Assembly (NCBI GenBank): GCA_039942715.1
Contig: JBDVBY010000012.1
Location: 1-63,442 of the forward strand
Length of the DNA stretch: 63,442 nucleotides
Direction: 5' to 3'
Source of the DNA: JABDJX01 sp039942715
GTDB lineage: Bacteria; Pseudomonadota; Alphaproteobacteria; Rhodobacterales; Rhodobacteraceae
A model generated the notes under the pieces. That model saw only the letters and a list, made by a program, of their open reading frames with translations. It ran no database searches and was not told where the DNA came from. Position numbers and translations under genes: made by a program. Of this stretch, positions 34,502-42,987 are shown in pieces. The stretch's first letter is position 1. Each line of letters begins with the position of its first letter.

Positions 34502-36021
34502 TACTGATCCTTCCCATTGAAAATACTGTCCTGATAGGTGCGCTCGCCCGAGACGAGGTCTTCGATCCAAAACCGAATATCCGTGCGCTCGGTCTTGGCG
34601 GGCGCAGAGCTTGGCGTGGCAATCACATAAACGCGCTGGCGAAACGTGTCGTCTGCAGGCACGTCAACCTGTTCATAGATGGTGCCTTCCAAAGCGATGC
34701 GAAGCGCGGGGTCGCCAATCACGCTCAGGCGGAACGGCCGCGACTCTCCGTGTTTGTTGCGCAGGCGGATGTCATAGGCGTTGCGGATCGAGCCATCAGA
34801 CAAGGTGATAAACTGCGGATTGCGGATCGGCGCAACGGTCACATCAATGTCAGGGCGCACGAAAAGGCCATAGACGATCACAAGCCCACACAGCGACCAA
34901 AGCGCGGTGTAAATAAGCGTACGGGTGCGAAACACATGGTGCCAGACAGAGCGCGGCGGATGCCCCTCGCGCTCTCGCCCTTCGTCAGACAAAGCAAGGT
35001 AGTCAATCAAACCGCGTTCTGCGCCGATCTTGTCCATCACATCATCGCACGCATCAATGCACAGCGCGCAAGTGATACAGGCCATCTGTTGCCCGTCGCG
35101 AATATCAATGCCCATCGGGCAGACATTGACGCAAGCGTTGCAATCAATGCAGTCGCCAAGGTCGCGTGTCGCAGGCCCACCAATACCAGAGGGACGACCC
35201 GGCATCGGGATACTTGGAGACCGCCCGCCAATAATCGGGCCAGCCGCCTGCAACTCAGCCGCCACTTTTGCAGCGCGCTTGCCCTTGCCGCGCGGCTCCC
35301 CACGCCAATCACGATAGGCCACGGTCAGCGTATCATCATCCATCATTGCCGCTTGGATGCGCGGCCAGGGACACATGTAAATGCAGACCTGTTCGCGCAT
35401 AAAGCCGCCAAAGATAAACGTCGTCGCGGTCAGAATGGCGATGGTGAAATAGGCCACCGATGGCGCACTAAATGTCACCAGATCGCGCAGCAGCGTTGGC
35501 GCATCGGCAAAGTAAAACACCCAAGCACCGCCGGTTGCGATAGCGATCAAAAGCCAAAGCACCCACTTCGTGATCCGCAACCGCGCCTTGTGCGCAGACC
35601 AAGGTGCCTTGTGCAGGCGAAGCTGAGCATTTCGGTCCCCTTCAACGCGCCGCTCCACCAGCATAAACAGATCCGTCCAGACCGTTTGCGGGCAGGAATA
35701 GCCGCACCAAACGCGGCCCAAAGCCGAGGTGAACAGGAACAGACCAAGGCCCGCCATGATCAAAAGCCCGGCGACAAAGTAAAACTCGTGCGGCCAAATC
35801 TCGATCCAGAAAAAGTAAAAGCGCCGACCCGCCAGATCAATCAGCACCGCCTGATCCGGCAGGTTCGGTCCACGGTCCCACCGCAGCCATGGTGTGATGT
35901 AATAAATCGCCAGCGTCACCGCCATAATCCACCATTTCAGACGGCGGAACGGGCCACGCACGCGCCGCGGAAAAATCGGCTCTCGGGCGGCATAAAGGGT
36001 GGGCGGATCTACATCGCTCAT
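34501..36021 (-). CDS. ccoG: cbb3 assembly ferredoxin-like protein CcoG (RdxA/FixG)
   Basis: A 506-residue membrane protein with several transmembrane segments in the N-terminal half. Cysteine motifs GYSCPQTVW and CIYMCPW are followed by two 4Fe-4S cluster motifs, CIDCNACVNVCPMG and CITCALCIDAC, and then a C-terminal Ig-like domain. In Rhodobacter, RdxB/CcoG-type proteins reduce copper for the oxidase. It is first gene of ccoGHIS, with an FNR box about 63 bp upstream. Confidence 0.95.
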   Translation of the reverse strand: MSDVDPPTLYAAREPIFPRRVRGPFRRLKWWIMAVTLAIYYITPWLRWDRGPNLPDQAVLIDLAGRRFYFFWIEIWPHEFYFVAGLLIMAGLGLFLFTSALGRVWCGYSCPQTVWTDLFMLVERRVEGDRNAQLRLHKAPWSAHKARLRITKWVLWLLIAIATGGAWVFYFADAPTLLRDLVTFSAPSVAYFTIAILTATTFIFGGFMREQVCIYMCPWPRIQAAMMDDDTLTVAYRDWRGEPRGKGKRAAKVAAELQAAGPIIGGRSPSIPMPGRPSGIGGPATRDLGDCIDCNACVNVCPMGIDIRDGQQMACITCALCIDACDDVMDKIGAERGLIDYLALSDEGREREGHPPRSVWHHVFRTRTLIYTALWSLCGLVIVYGLFVRPDIDVTVAPIRNPQFITLSDGSIRNAYDIRLRNKHGESRPFRLSVIGDPALRIALEGTIYEQVDVPADDTFRQRVYVIATPSSAPAKTERTDIRFWIEDLVSGERTYQDSIFNGKDQ

Positions 36022-36077
36022 TGGTTTGGACCTATCTGTTCGCCCATCCTGTCTAAATCGGCGCGCACAGCACCGCT

Positions 36078-36091
36078 TTGATCTGGATCAA
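36078..36091 (-). promoter_or_regulatory. FNR box upstream of ccoG
   Basis: TTGATCTGGATCAA is a perfect TTGAT-N4-ATCAA dyad. Its centre is about 63 bp before the ccoG ATG, a fitting position for an activator site. FnrL encoded at 40244-40984 is the obvious ligand. Confidence 0.88.
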
Positions 36092-36092
36092 G

Positions 36093-36144
36093 CAAAAAAA
36101 CGCCCCGGCCCAAAATCTGTGCGAACAGGGTCCGGGGCCGGGGC
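36093..36144 (-). terminator. Rho-independent terminator after ccoNOQP
   Basis: Read on the minus strand, a 10-bp GC stem (GCCCCGGCCC at 36144-36135 with GGGCCGGGGC at 36111-36102) is followed by GTTTTTTT. It lies about 50 bp past the ccoP stop and ends one base from the ccoG FNR box, so the ccoN unit is insulated from ccoGHIS. Confidence 0.85.
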
Positions 36145-36145
36145 T

Positions 36146-36176
36146 GGTCGACTTGCCTTAGGGAAGGCTGTCGACC
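36146..36176 (-). other. Strong hairpin after ccoP
   Basis: GGTCGAC (36146-36152) pairs with GTCGACC (36170-36176). Inside it GCCTT pairs with AAGGC around an AGGG loop. It has no T run of its own. It lies between the ccoP stop and the terminator and could protect the ccoNOQP mRNA 3' end. Confidence 0.5.
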
Positions 36177-36194
36177 GGTTGGAAGCGGCTTGCG

Positions 36195-37061
36195 TTACTC
36201 GCCCCCTCCAAGTTGATGCACAAAAAGCGTGACCGCCTTGATCTCGTCTTCGGAAAGACGCGGTGCCCAAGGGGGCATCACACCAAATCGTGCGTTTTCA
36301 ATGGTATAGGTGATCGCTTCGCGCGATCCTCCATAAAGCCAGATGGCATCGCTCAGGTTCGGCGCGCCCAATTCAGAGTCGCCCAAAGCGGCTTCGCCAT
36401 GACAAGATGCGCAGTTATCTTCAAAGACCAAAGCACCTGTTTCAGCCAAAGCTGCGTCATGCTCAGCGTTTGAAAGGCTCACAACATACTCAGCCGCGGC
36501 AGTGATCTCGTCGCGTTCCAGAATGTCGCCAAAAGCGGGCATCTCGGAATAACGCGAATCCGGGTCGGCTTCGTTGCGAATTCCGTGGCGTACGGTGTAC
36601 TCGATCGCATCAAGACTCCCGCCCCAAAGCCACGCATCGTCAAGCAGGTTGGGATAGCCAACGGCCCCCGCCGCCCCAGCCCCATGACACTGCGAGCAAT
36701 TGGCGCGAAACACAGCAGCGCCACCCGCGACACCATATTGATGCGCCGGATCATCGCGCGACAGCGTGTTCAGATCAGCACTTGCCAAACGCGCGGAAAC
36801 TTCAGCGTTTTGCGCATCGACGCGGGCAATATCTTCGGCAACCTCAGCGCGGCTGGAATAGCCCAAAACGCCCCCCGTCGCAGAAGAGATCAGCGGCCAG
36901 GCGGGATAGGCGATGGAATAGGCCACACCCCATACAATCGTCGCGTAAAAGCACCACAGCCACCAACGCGGCAAAGGATTGTTCAACTCGCGGATACCGT
37001 CCCATTCGTGGCCCGTCGTATCAACGCCTGTGACGTCATCATGATCTTTAGGATCAGCCAT
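36195..37061 (-). CDS. ccoP: cbb3 oxidase diheme cytochrome c subunit CcoP
   Basis: A 288-residue membrane-anchored diheme cytochrome c. One membrane segment lies at about residues 32-58, and the two heme c sites are CSQCH at 122-126 and CASCH at 217-221. Methionine ligands probably lie in YSEMPAFG and FGVMPPWAP. It passes electrons to CcoO. It overlaps the ccoQ stop by one base. Confidence 0.97.
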   Translation of the reverse strand: MADPKDHDDVTGVDTTGHEWDGIRELNNPLPRWWLWCFYATIVWGVAYSIAYPAWPLISSATGGVLGYSSRAEVAEDIARVDAQNAEVSARLASADLNTLSRDDPAHQYGVAGGAAVFRANCSQCHGAGAAGAVGYPNLLDDAWLWGGSLDAIEYTVRHGIRNEADPDSRYSEMPAFGDILERDEITAAAEYVVSLSNAEHDAALAETGALVFEDNCASCHGEAALGDSELGAPNLSDAIWLYGGSREAITYTIENARFGVMPPWAPRLSEDEIKAVTLFVHQLGGGE

Positions 37062-37288
37062 TAGGTCAGTTCTCCGGAAAATCTGTCATCAAGGTCTTGG
37101 CACGCGCAATTCTTGCAAGCCTTGTCGCAAGGAAGCGTGTCATTGCGCAGCGGGATGTTGGCGATGTCATCGTGCACCGCCTTGGAGCCGGGGCGAAACG
37201 CCCAGACAATCGCTGCGATGTAAAAGACCGTCATTGCCAGCAAAACCCAGCTGTCGGCGAGTTGTCTCAGGAAACTATAGGTATCCAT
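37061..37288 (-). CDS. ccoQ: cbb3 oxidase small subunit CcoQ (FixQ)
   Basis: A 75-residue single-span protein, started at the ATG at 37288 (MDTYSFLRQLADSWVLLAMTV). The membrane helix ends in IVWAFRPGSK, the FixQ signature. The C-terminal tail carries four cysteines in CDKACKNCAC, which is more than the usual FixQ tail. It may bind metal or sense redox state (inference). Confidence 0.92.
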   Translation of the reverse strand: MDTYSFLRQLADSWVLLAMTVFYIAAIVWAFRPGSKAVHDDIANIPLRNDTLPCDKACKNCACQDLDDRFSGELT

Positions 37289-37298
37289 GTTGCGCCTC

Positions 37299-38054
37299 CT
37301 ATCGGCTGTCGTCTGGAATGAAGGTCGAGAAATCGACCAATGTGCCAAGCATCTGCATGTAGGCGATCATCGCATCCATCTCGGTCAGCTCTGCTTGCCC
37401 GTCAAAGTTCGACACAACAGCCCCCGGATAACGCTCCACCAAAGCGTCCCAGTCACTGTCAGGGTCCGCCTGATTTCGCACGTCCGCCATCGCCGCCTCG
37501 ATCATCTCGTCGCTGTAAGGCACACCAACGAAACGATGCGTGCGCAACAGCGCTTCGATCTGCGCGGTCTCAAGCTTGGTGCGCGACAGGAATGCGTATT
37601 TCGGCATCACGCTTTCAGGCACAACAGACTGTGGATCACTGAAATGATCGACGTGCCAGGCATCCGAATAGCGCCCGCCAACACGCGCCAGATCTGGGCC
37701 TGTACGTTTAGACCCCCACTGAAACGGATGGTCATACTTGGATTCCGCCGCCAGCGAGTAATGCCCATAGCGCTCGACCTCGTCGCGCATCGGGCGGATC
37801 ATCTGAGAGTGACAGACATAGCAACCTTCGCGGATGTAGATGTCGCGCCCGGCCAGTTCCAGTGGCGAATAAGGGCGCACGCCGTCCACATCTTCAATGG
37901 TGTTTTCAAGGTAGAATAGCGGAGCAATCTCCACGATCCCCCCTATCGAAACCACCAAAAGAGAGAGAACAAGCAACAAGGTTGGGCTACGTTCGATGAT
38001 CGCATGGCGCGACAAGAACGTCTTCTTCTGCGGTGTATTTTCTGCGTTTGACAT
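37299..38054 (-). CDS. ccoO: cbb3 oxidase monoheme cytochrome c subunit CcoO
   Basis: A 251-residue membrane-anchored cytochrome c, started at the ATG at 38054 (MSNAENTPQKKTFLSRHAII). The membrane anchor lies at about residues 25-47, and heme c binds at CYVCH (78-82) in the family context REGCYVCHSQMIRPMRDE. It lies 11 bp after ccoN and 10 bp before ccoQ. Confidence 0.97.
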   Translation of the reverse strand: MSNAENTPQKKTFLSRHAIIERSPTLLLVLSLLVVSIGGIVEIAPLFYLENTIEDVDGVRPYSPLELAGRDIYIREGCYVCHSQMIRPMRDEVERYGHYSLAAESKYDHPFQWGSKRTGPDLARVGGRYSDAWHVDHFSDPQSVVPESVMPKYAFLSRTKLETAQIEALLRTHRFVGVPYSDEMIEAAMADVRNQADPDSDWDALVERYPGAVVSNFDGQAELTEMDAMIAYMQMLGTLVDFSTFIPDDSR

Positions 38055-38065
38055 GGCTGCTGCTC

Positions 38066-39664
38066 CTATTCCGCCGGCACGCCAACAGGGGCTTGGCTTG
38101 TCTCGCCTCCCCTGATGGTCATCCACATGTTCCACGACATGATCAGCGCACCTGCCAGGTACAGAAGCCCACCAAGACCACGCACTACATACATCGGGAA
38201 TTTCGCCTCAACGGTGTCGGCAAAGCTGTTCACAAGGAATCCTTGCGCATCAACTTCGCGCCACATCAGACCTTCCATAATGCCAGTGACCCACATCGAC
38301 GAGGCGTAAAGAACGATGCCAATCGTCGCGAGCCAGAAGTGCCAGTTGATCGCCGCCATCGAGTGCATCTGTGCGCGGCCCCACAACCGTGGTGTCAGGA
38401 AGTACAGCGCCGAGAAGGTGATCATGCCGTTCCAGCCAAGTGCACCAGAATGCACGTGCCCAATGGTCCAATCGGTGTAGTGGCTAAGAGAGTTCACCGC
38501 CTTGATTGACATCATCGGCCCTTCAAAGGTCGACATGCCGTAAAACGCGAGGCTTACCACCATCATCCGAATAATCGGGTCGGTCCTGATCTTGTCCCAT
38601 GCGCCGTCAAGCGTCATCAGGCCGTTGATCATGCCACCCCAGCTTGGCATCCACAGGATGATCGAGAACACCATGCCAAGGGTCGCGGCCCAATCAGGCA
38701 AAGCGGTGTAATGCAGGTGGTGCGGACCAGCCCAGATGTAAAGGAAGATCAGCGCCCAAAAGTGAATGATCGACAGTTTATAAGAGAAAACCGGGCGACC
38801 TGCCTGTTTCGGGACGAAATAGTACATCATCCCGAGAAAGCCTGCGGTCAGGAAAAATCCGACCGCGTTATGGCCGTACCACCACTGCGTCATCGCGTCC
38901 TGAACCCCGGCAAAGACCTGCACGGATTTCGAGCCAAAGATCGACACAGGGATCGAGATATTATTGATGATATGCAGCATCGCGACAGTGACGATGAACG
39001 ACAGCAGGAACCAGTTGGCGACGTAAATATGCTTTTCGCGCCGGTTCATCAGCGTGCCAAGATAGACAAGCAGGAAGGCGACCCAAACGATGGTCAGCCA
39101 AATATCAACGTACCACTCAGGCTCGGCGTATTCTTTCGATTGGGTCGAGCCCAACAGATAGCCCGTGGCCGCCAAAACGATGAACAGATTATAGCCCCAA
39201 AAGACGAACCAGGCGAGATTTCCACCCCAAAGCCGCGCGCCGCAGGTACGTTGCACGATGTAGAACGACGACATGATCAGCGCGTTGCCCCCAAAGGCAA
39301 AGATCACCGCGCTTGTGTGGAGCGGGCGCAGGCGGCCAAAGTTCGTAAACGGCTGCCCCCAATCAAAGTTCAGCGCAGGAAACGCCAGTTGAAAGGCGAT
39401 AAAGACGCCCGCAAGCATCCCGACAACGCCCCAAAAACCCGTGGCGATCACCCCGGCTCGGACCACGTCGTCCATGTAACCCGATGTGTCCACTACCGCG
39501 CGTTTTTCGCCCACCAGCCGCAGTTCGGAAATGAACAGGAACGCTGCAAGCGCCATGATCAAAACCGCATGAACCTGATAGGCTAAATCGTGACCCCAAC
39601 TTGCAGCAATCGCCGCACAGATGGTCACCAAACCCAAAACAATGAGTTTTGTCGTTTCCCACAT
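38066..39664 (-). CDS. ccoN: cbb3-type cytochrome c oxidase subunit I CcoN
   Basis: The 532-residue catalytic subunit with about twelve membrane helices that reduces oxygen at a heme b3-CuB centre with high affinity. The histidine-bearing segments typical of CcoN are visible, such as WWYGHNAVGFFLTAGFLG, IWAGPHHLHYTALPDW and TDWTIGHVHSGALGWNG. It is first gene of ccoNOQP, with an FNR box about 85 bp upstream. Confidence 0.97.
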   Translation of the reverse strand: MWETTKLIVLGLVTICAAIAASWGHDLAYQVHAVLIMALAAFLFISELRLVGEKRAVVDTSGYMDDVVRAGVIATGFWGVVGMLAGVFIAFQLAFPALNFDWGQPFTNFGRLRPLHTSAVIFAFGGNALIMSSFYIVQRTCGARLWGGNLAWFVFWGYNLFIVLAATGYLLGSTQSKEYAEPEWYVDIWLTIVWVAFLLVYLGTLMNRREKHIYVANWFLLSFIVTVAMLHIINNISIPVSIFGSKSVQVFAGVQDAMTQWWYGHNAVGFFLTAGFLGMMYYFVPKQAGRPVFSYKLSIIHFWALIFLYIWAGPHHLHYTALPDWAATLGMVFSIILWMPSWGGMINGLMTLDGAWDKIRTDPIIRMMVVSLAFYGMSTFEGPMMSIKAVNSLSHYTDWTIGHVHSGALGWNGMITFSALYFLTPRLWGRAQMHSMAAINWHFWLATIGIVLYASSMWVTGIMEGLMWREVDAQGFLVNSFADTVEAKFPMYVVRGLGGLLYLAGALIMSWNMWMTIRGGETSQAPVGVPAE

Positions 39665-39744
39665 AATGCTTCCCCGAAATTGCGCGCCCCTATGGCGCAG
39701 ACCTGTTCGCCCATTCTGAATAGGCGCGCGGCCACATCGCTTCT

Positions 39745-39758
39745 TTGATCTGGATCAA
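39745..39758 (-). promoter_or_regulatory. FNR box upstream of ccoN
   Basis: TTGATCTGGATCAA is a perfect FNR dyad, identical to the one before ccoG. It lies in the 106-bp gap between the stress protein gene and ccoN, centred about 87 bp upstream of the ccoN ATG. Confidence 0.88.
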
Positions 39759-39770
39759 GCGAAAGGTGAT

Positions 39771-40178
39771 CTAGCGAATAACGTGCACGGGACAGTCGGC
39801 ATGGCGCACAACCCAAGCCGCAGTGGAGCCAAGGAAAATGTCCGACATCACCGGGCGGTGCGAGGCAATGACGATCAAATCGGCCCCCTTGTCGCGCGCC
39901 CAATCGGTGATGGTACGCCCAGAAATACCGTCGACAATCACGGTTTCGGCGTTGTCGACACCCTCGGCAATTTCATCAATCCGCTTCTTGGCTTCTTCCT
40001 TGCGAGAGATCCAAGCATCTGGCGGAATGAAGTCGGCGACATAGTTCGGGATTGACTCTGTGATGTGAATAAAGCTGATGCGTGCGTTCTCGGACGCAAG
40101 CTTTTGCGCAACTTCGATGGCGCGCTCTACATCGCGCCCTTCTTCGAAAGAAACCGGAATGACAATATGGTTGTACAT
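39771..40178 (-). CDS. Universal stress protein (UspA family)
   Basis: A 135-residue UspA-fold protein, started at the ATG at 40178 (MYNHIVIPVSFEEGRDVERA). The nucleotide-binding pattern near the C-terminus reads VIASHRPVMSDIFLGSTAAWVVRHADCPVHVIR, where the usual G-x2-G-x9-G is only partly kept. Its place between fnrL and ccoN is a known arrangement in Rhodobacterales. It has its own FNR box, so it should be induced at low oxygen. Confidence 0.9.
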   Translation of the reverse strand: MYNHIVIPVSFEEGRDVERAIEVAQKLASENARISFIHITESIPNYVADFIPPDAWISRKEEAKKRIDEIAEGVDNAETVIVDGISGRTITDWARDKGADLIVIASHRPVMSDIFLGSTAAWVVRHADCPVHVIR

Positions 40179-40238
40179 CGGTGAGACCTCTTTGCGTTTC
40201 AATTAACGCCAAGGTGTCACCCTTCCCGAATCCCCGCC

Positions 40239-40252
40239 TTGATTCAGGTCAA
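40239..40252 (-). promoter_or_regulatory. Near-perfect FNR box upstream of the universal stress protein gene
   Basis: TTGATTCAGGTCAA differs by one base from TTGAT-N4-ATCAA. It is centred about 67 bp before the stress protein ATG and overlaps the fnrL stop codon. Confidence 0.75.
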
Positions 40253-40984
40253 GTAGTCGTCATAACCCGCCAAATCCGCCAGCTGGTGAGGTTCTTTGAT
40301 CAAGACCGAGCGCGCGCCCTCAAGATCAATCACACCGTCTTTGCGCAGGCCCGAAAACTGGCGGCTGACCGTTTCAATCGTCAGGCCCAGAAAATTGGCC
40401 ACCACTTCGCGTGACAAAGGCAATTCGATCCGAGACGGATCTCCAAGCGATTTCGCCTCAGGATTGGCCGAGCGACGCATAACCAGCATCAAAAAGCTCG
40501 CTACCTTTTCGCGTGCAGTTTTCCGCCCCAGCAACAGCATCCAGTCGCGTGCAGCGTCGAGCTCATCAAGCGCCATTTCCAACAGGCGCTCGCTTACATG
40601 CGGCATTTCTATCAACAGCTGTTCAAACGGTTTTTTGCGAAAGCAACAAAGTGTCACGTCAGTGGCCGCCACGACGTCATGCGCTATCGAATCGCGCCCC
40701 GGTCGGCCCATGAAATCAGACGGCAGCAAAAGCCCGACCACCTGCGTGCGCCCGTCTTCCAGACTGCCCGTCAGCGTGGCCACGCCCGACACCACTGAGG
40801 CCACAAATTCACTCGGCTCACCACCAAAGGCAATTGGCTGACCTGCAGTAAAAGATCTGTAGAATTTGACGTCATTCAAGCGTTCTAATTCGTCCGGTTC
40901 ACAGCGCGCGCAGACCGCCCGATGCCGGATCGGGCAATAAGAACAGTCAATCTTAGGTGTCTCAAACTTCACCGCAGTCTCCAA
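40244..40984 (-). CDS. fnrL: Oxygen-sensing transcription regulator FnrL
   Basis: A 246-residue Crp/Fnr-family regulator. N-terminal cysteines at 14, 17, 25 and 28 (CSYCPIRHRAVCARC) and one of Cys113/114 (TLCCFRK) can hold an oxygen-labile 4Fe-4S cluster. A cNMP-like beta-roll and a long dimer helix follow. The helix-turn-helix reads SREVVANFLGLTIETVSRQF, with the ExxSR pattern that reads TTGAT half-sites. It likely activates the neighbouring ccoN, ccoG and stress protein promoters. Confidence 0.95.
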   Translation of the reverse strand: METAVKFETPKIDCSYCPIRHRAVCARCEPDELERLNDVKFYRSFTAGQPIAFGGEPSEFVASVVSGVATLTGSLEDGRTQVVGLLLPSDFMGRPGRDSIAHDVVAATDVTLCCFRKKPFEQLLIEMPHVSERLLEMALDELDAARDWMLLLGRKTAREKVASFLMLVMRRSANPEAKSLGDPSRIELPLSREVVANFLGLTIETVSRQFSGLRKDGVIDLEGARSVLIKEPHQLADLAGYDDYLT

Positions 40985-41058
40985 CGCTGTAAACTTAAGC
41001 GTACACTATATTGACCCAAGCGAAAAAGGCTCAAAGGTCGCACCATGCGCACCCGGGT

Positions 41059-41691
41059 TCACGCTTTGGATTTAAGCGCCGCGATCATTCCCAAACTGCG
41101 CCTCAGAATCGTTGCGGCTGTCCCAAGAACAAGCCCCCACAACGCTATTTTAAGAACGCTCACGCCAAAAATCACCGGCACAAAAATGGCGATGATGGCC
41201 GCCCCCGTTACCAAAGCCATGCGCTGTGGTTTGGCCATCGGGCCGCGAAAATCAGCGCTTAACCCCTGCGCACTGCCCAACTCGCGAATGTAAGCCGTGC
41301 CAATCGCCAGCGCGGCCGCGGCCCAACCCAAAGCAGGCGCGCCAGCCCCCAACCCAAGACCAACCAGAATAAGCGCATCAGCCACGCGATCCGGCGCTTC
41401 GTTCCAGAACGGCCCATCGGGTGCGCCCTGCCCGCCTTCAACCGCAACCATCCCGTCAAAAAGGTTGCAGAGCAGGCGAATCTGACACCCAAGTGCTGCA
41501 ATGAGCAGGCACAGCCCATAGAGAAATCCTTCGCTAACCCCTGACGCCCAAAACGCCAACCCAGCGATGGCTGCAAACACCATAGACGCCTGCGAGATAT
41601 GATTGGGCGAGATGCCACGCGTCGCCAACCCGCTCGCAACGCGCGCGGCAAGTTTGGAATTTCGGCTGGCAATGGGACGGCGTTCAGACAT
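41059..41691 (-). CDS. CDP-alcohol phosphatidyltransferase family protein (YnbA-like)
   Basis: A 210-residue membrane protein with about six helices. The CDP-alcohol motif is present but altered: N-LF-DG-MVAV, then G-PFW-N-EAP-D. Asn replaces the first and third aspartates of the canonical D-x2-DG-x2-AR-x8-G-x3-D-x3-D, and Val replaces the Arg. From memory, E. coli YnbA shows a similar NxxDG and NETGD pattern, so I place it there. It would swap CMP on a CDP-activated lipid for an alcohol, if active. It overlaps the next gene by eight bases. Confidence 0.8.
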   Translation of the reverse strand: MSERRPIASRNSKLAARVASGLATRGISPNHISQASMVFAAIAGLAFWASGVSEGFLYGLCLLIAALGCQIRLLCNLFDGMVAVEGGQGAPDGPFWNEAPDRVADALILVGLGLGAGAPALGWAAAALAIGTAYIRELGSAQGLSADFRGPMAKPQRMALVTGAAIIAIFVPVIFGVSVLKIALWGLVLGTAATILRRSLGMIAALKSKA

Positions 41692-42052
41692 GGCGGCTCA
41701 ATGTGATGTTATAAAGAAGGGCGTAAAGCGTCGAGACTGTCAGAGGAACCGCGATCGTGGCAATCAGCGCTGGTGTCCCAACCATTGTGTGGATGGTTGT
41801 CAGCAAAATGGCCGAGAAAACAAAGGCCGTGAGCGGTGGAAGAACCAAACGCGCCCACCCTTCGGTGAGATTAAAGAGGGTTTCAATGACCTGCTTAAGA
41901 AACAGCGTGATCGTCGCTGTCAGAACGCCTTGGACAACGCCCGCAATCACAGGCGCAGGCATCTCAAACGCGCGATTGGCAAAAACCGCCCAACCGCCCA
42001 TCAACAGAAAGCCGCCCGCGCCATGCACTGCCTTGTTTTTCAAAAGGCTCAT
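41684..42052 (-). CDS. Small hypothetical membrane protein of the lipid operon
   Basis: A 122-residue protein with about four hydrophobic segments (AGGFLLMGGWAVFANRAFEM, a central pair, and VPLTVSTLYALLYNITL). No known family recognised. Overlaps with both neighbours (four bases with the CdsA-like gene, eight with the phosphatidyltransferase gene) tie it to the same pathway. It might be an accessory subunit or a lipid transporter piece (inference). Confidence 0.75.
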   Translation of the reverse strand: MSLLKNKAVHGAGGFLLMGGWAVFANRAFEMPAPVIAGVVQGVLTATITLFLKQVIETLFNLTEGWARLVLPPLTAFVFSAILLTTIHTMVGTPALIATIAVPLTVSTLYALLYNITLSRHV

Positions 42053-42987
42053 ACGCTCGACCAGTAAAAGCGCACGATGTGAAAGAAGATCGGTGCCGAG
42101 AACACAACCGAGTCAAGCCGGTCGATAAATCCGCCGTGCCCGGCAATCAGATGCCCCCAGTCTTTCACGCCCTTGTCGCGCTTGATTGCCGACATCACCA
42201 ATCCGCCGAAAAAGCCCATGATCGCGATGATAAGCGAGACGACAAACGCCTGCCAAAACGCGAACGGCGTCATCCACCAAAGGCAGGCACCAAGCAGACT
42301 TGCCGACAAAACACCGCCCAGGAAGCCTTCCCATGTCTTTGACGGCGACAGCACTGGTGCGATCTTGTGACGTCCGAAAAGCTTGCCAAAGACGTATTGC
42401 AAAACGTCCGAGCCTTGGACAACGACCACAAGGAACGCGATCAAAAGGATCGATTTGCCCTCGTATCCGGGGATTTGCAGGGTCAACAGCGCGGGTACGT
42501 GGCTGGCGGCAAAAACACAGATCATCAGCCCCCATTGGGTCTCCGAAACGCGCGTCAGGAAGTTCTCGGTCTCGCCACGAAGGGCCGAGATAATGGGCAG
42601 GAAAAGGAAGGCATAAACCGGGATAAAGATCGAATAAAGCCCGTACCAGTCGATCCAGATCAGATAGTACTGCACAGGCAAAACGATGAAGAACGCCGCC
42701 GCCAACGCATAGTGATCCGCCCGAGATTTCGCCGTCAGCGTCAGGAACTCGCGCATTGCTGCGAACGACAGCAGCGCAAACAAGATCACCGCCCCTGCCC
42801 GTCCAAAGAGCATCGCAATCGCCAGCAAAGCCGCCATCCCCCACCACGCGTTGATGCGCGCCACAAGGTTGTCGATCACCGGACCTGAGCCCTGTTTTTT
42901 CTTCAGCGTCGCAGCAACAAACGACGCAAAGATCAAAACGCAAAGCACGCCGCCAAGCAGAATGATAAATTCAACAGGCGCGCTCAT
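42049..42987 (-). CDS. Phosphatidate cytidylyltransferase, CdsA family (YnbB-like)
   Basis: A 312-residue polytopic enzyme that makes CDP-activated lipid from phosphatidate and CTP. The signature near the C-terminus is complete: SAIKRDKGVKDWGHLIAGHGG followed by FIDRLDS. The operon context with a YnbA-like partner and an acyltransferase suggests a second, dedicated CdsA and not the housekeeping one. It overlaps its neighbours by four bases on each side. Confidence 0.92.
   Translation of the reverse strand: MSAPVEFIILLGGVLCVLIFASFVAATLKKKQGSGPVIDNLVARINAWWGMAALLAIAMLFGRAGAVILFALLSFAAMREFLTLTAKSRADHYALAAAFFIVLPVQYYLIWIDWYGLYSIFIPVYAFLFLPIISALRGETENFLTRVSETQWGLMICVFAASHVPALLTLQIPGYEGKSILLIAFLVVVVQGSDVLQYVFGKLFGRHKIAPVLSPSKTWEGFLGGVLSASLLGACLWWMTPFAFWQAFVVSLIIAIMGFFGGLVMSAIKRDKGVKDWGHLIAGHGGFIDRLDSVVFSAPIFFHIVRFYWSSV

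Noticed and set aside
34750..36081. A 443-codon frame on the plus strand opposite ccoG
   Set aside because: Opposite a clear ccoG with iron-sulfur motifs. The product is basic low-complexity sequence without a recognisable fold.
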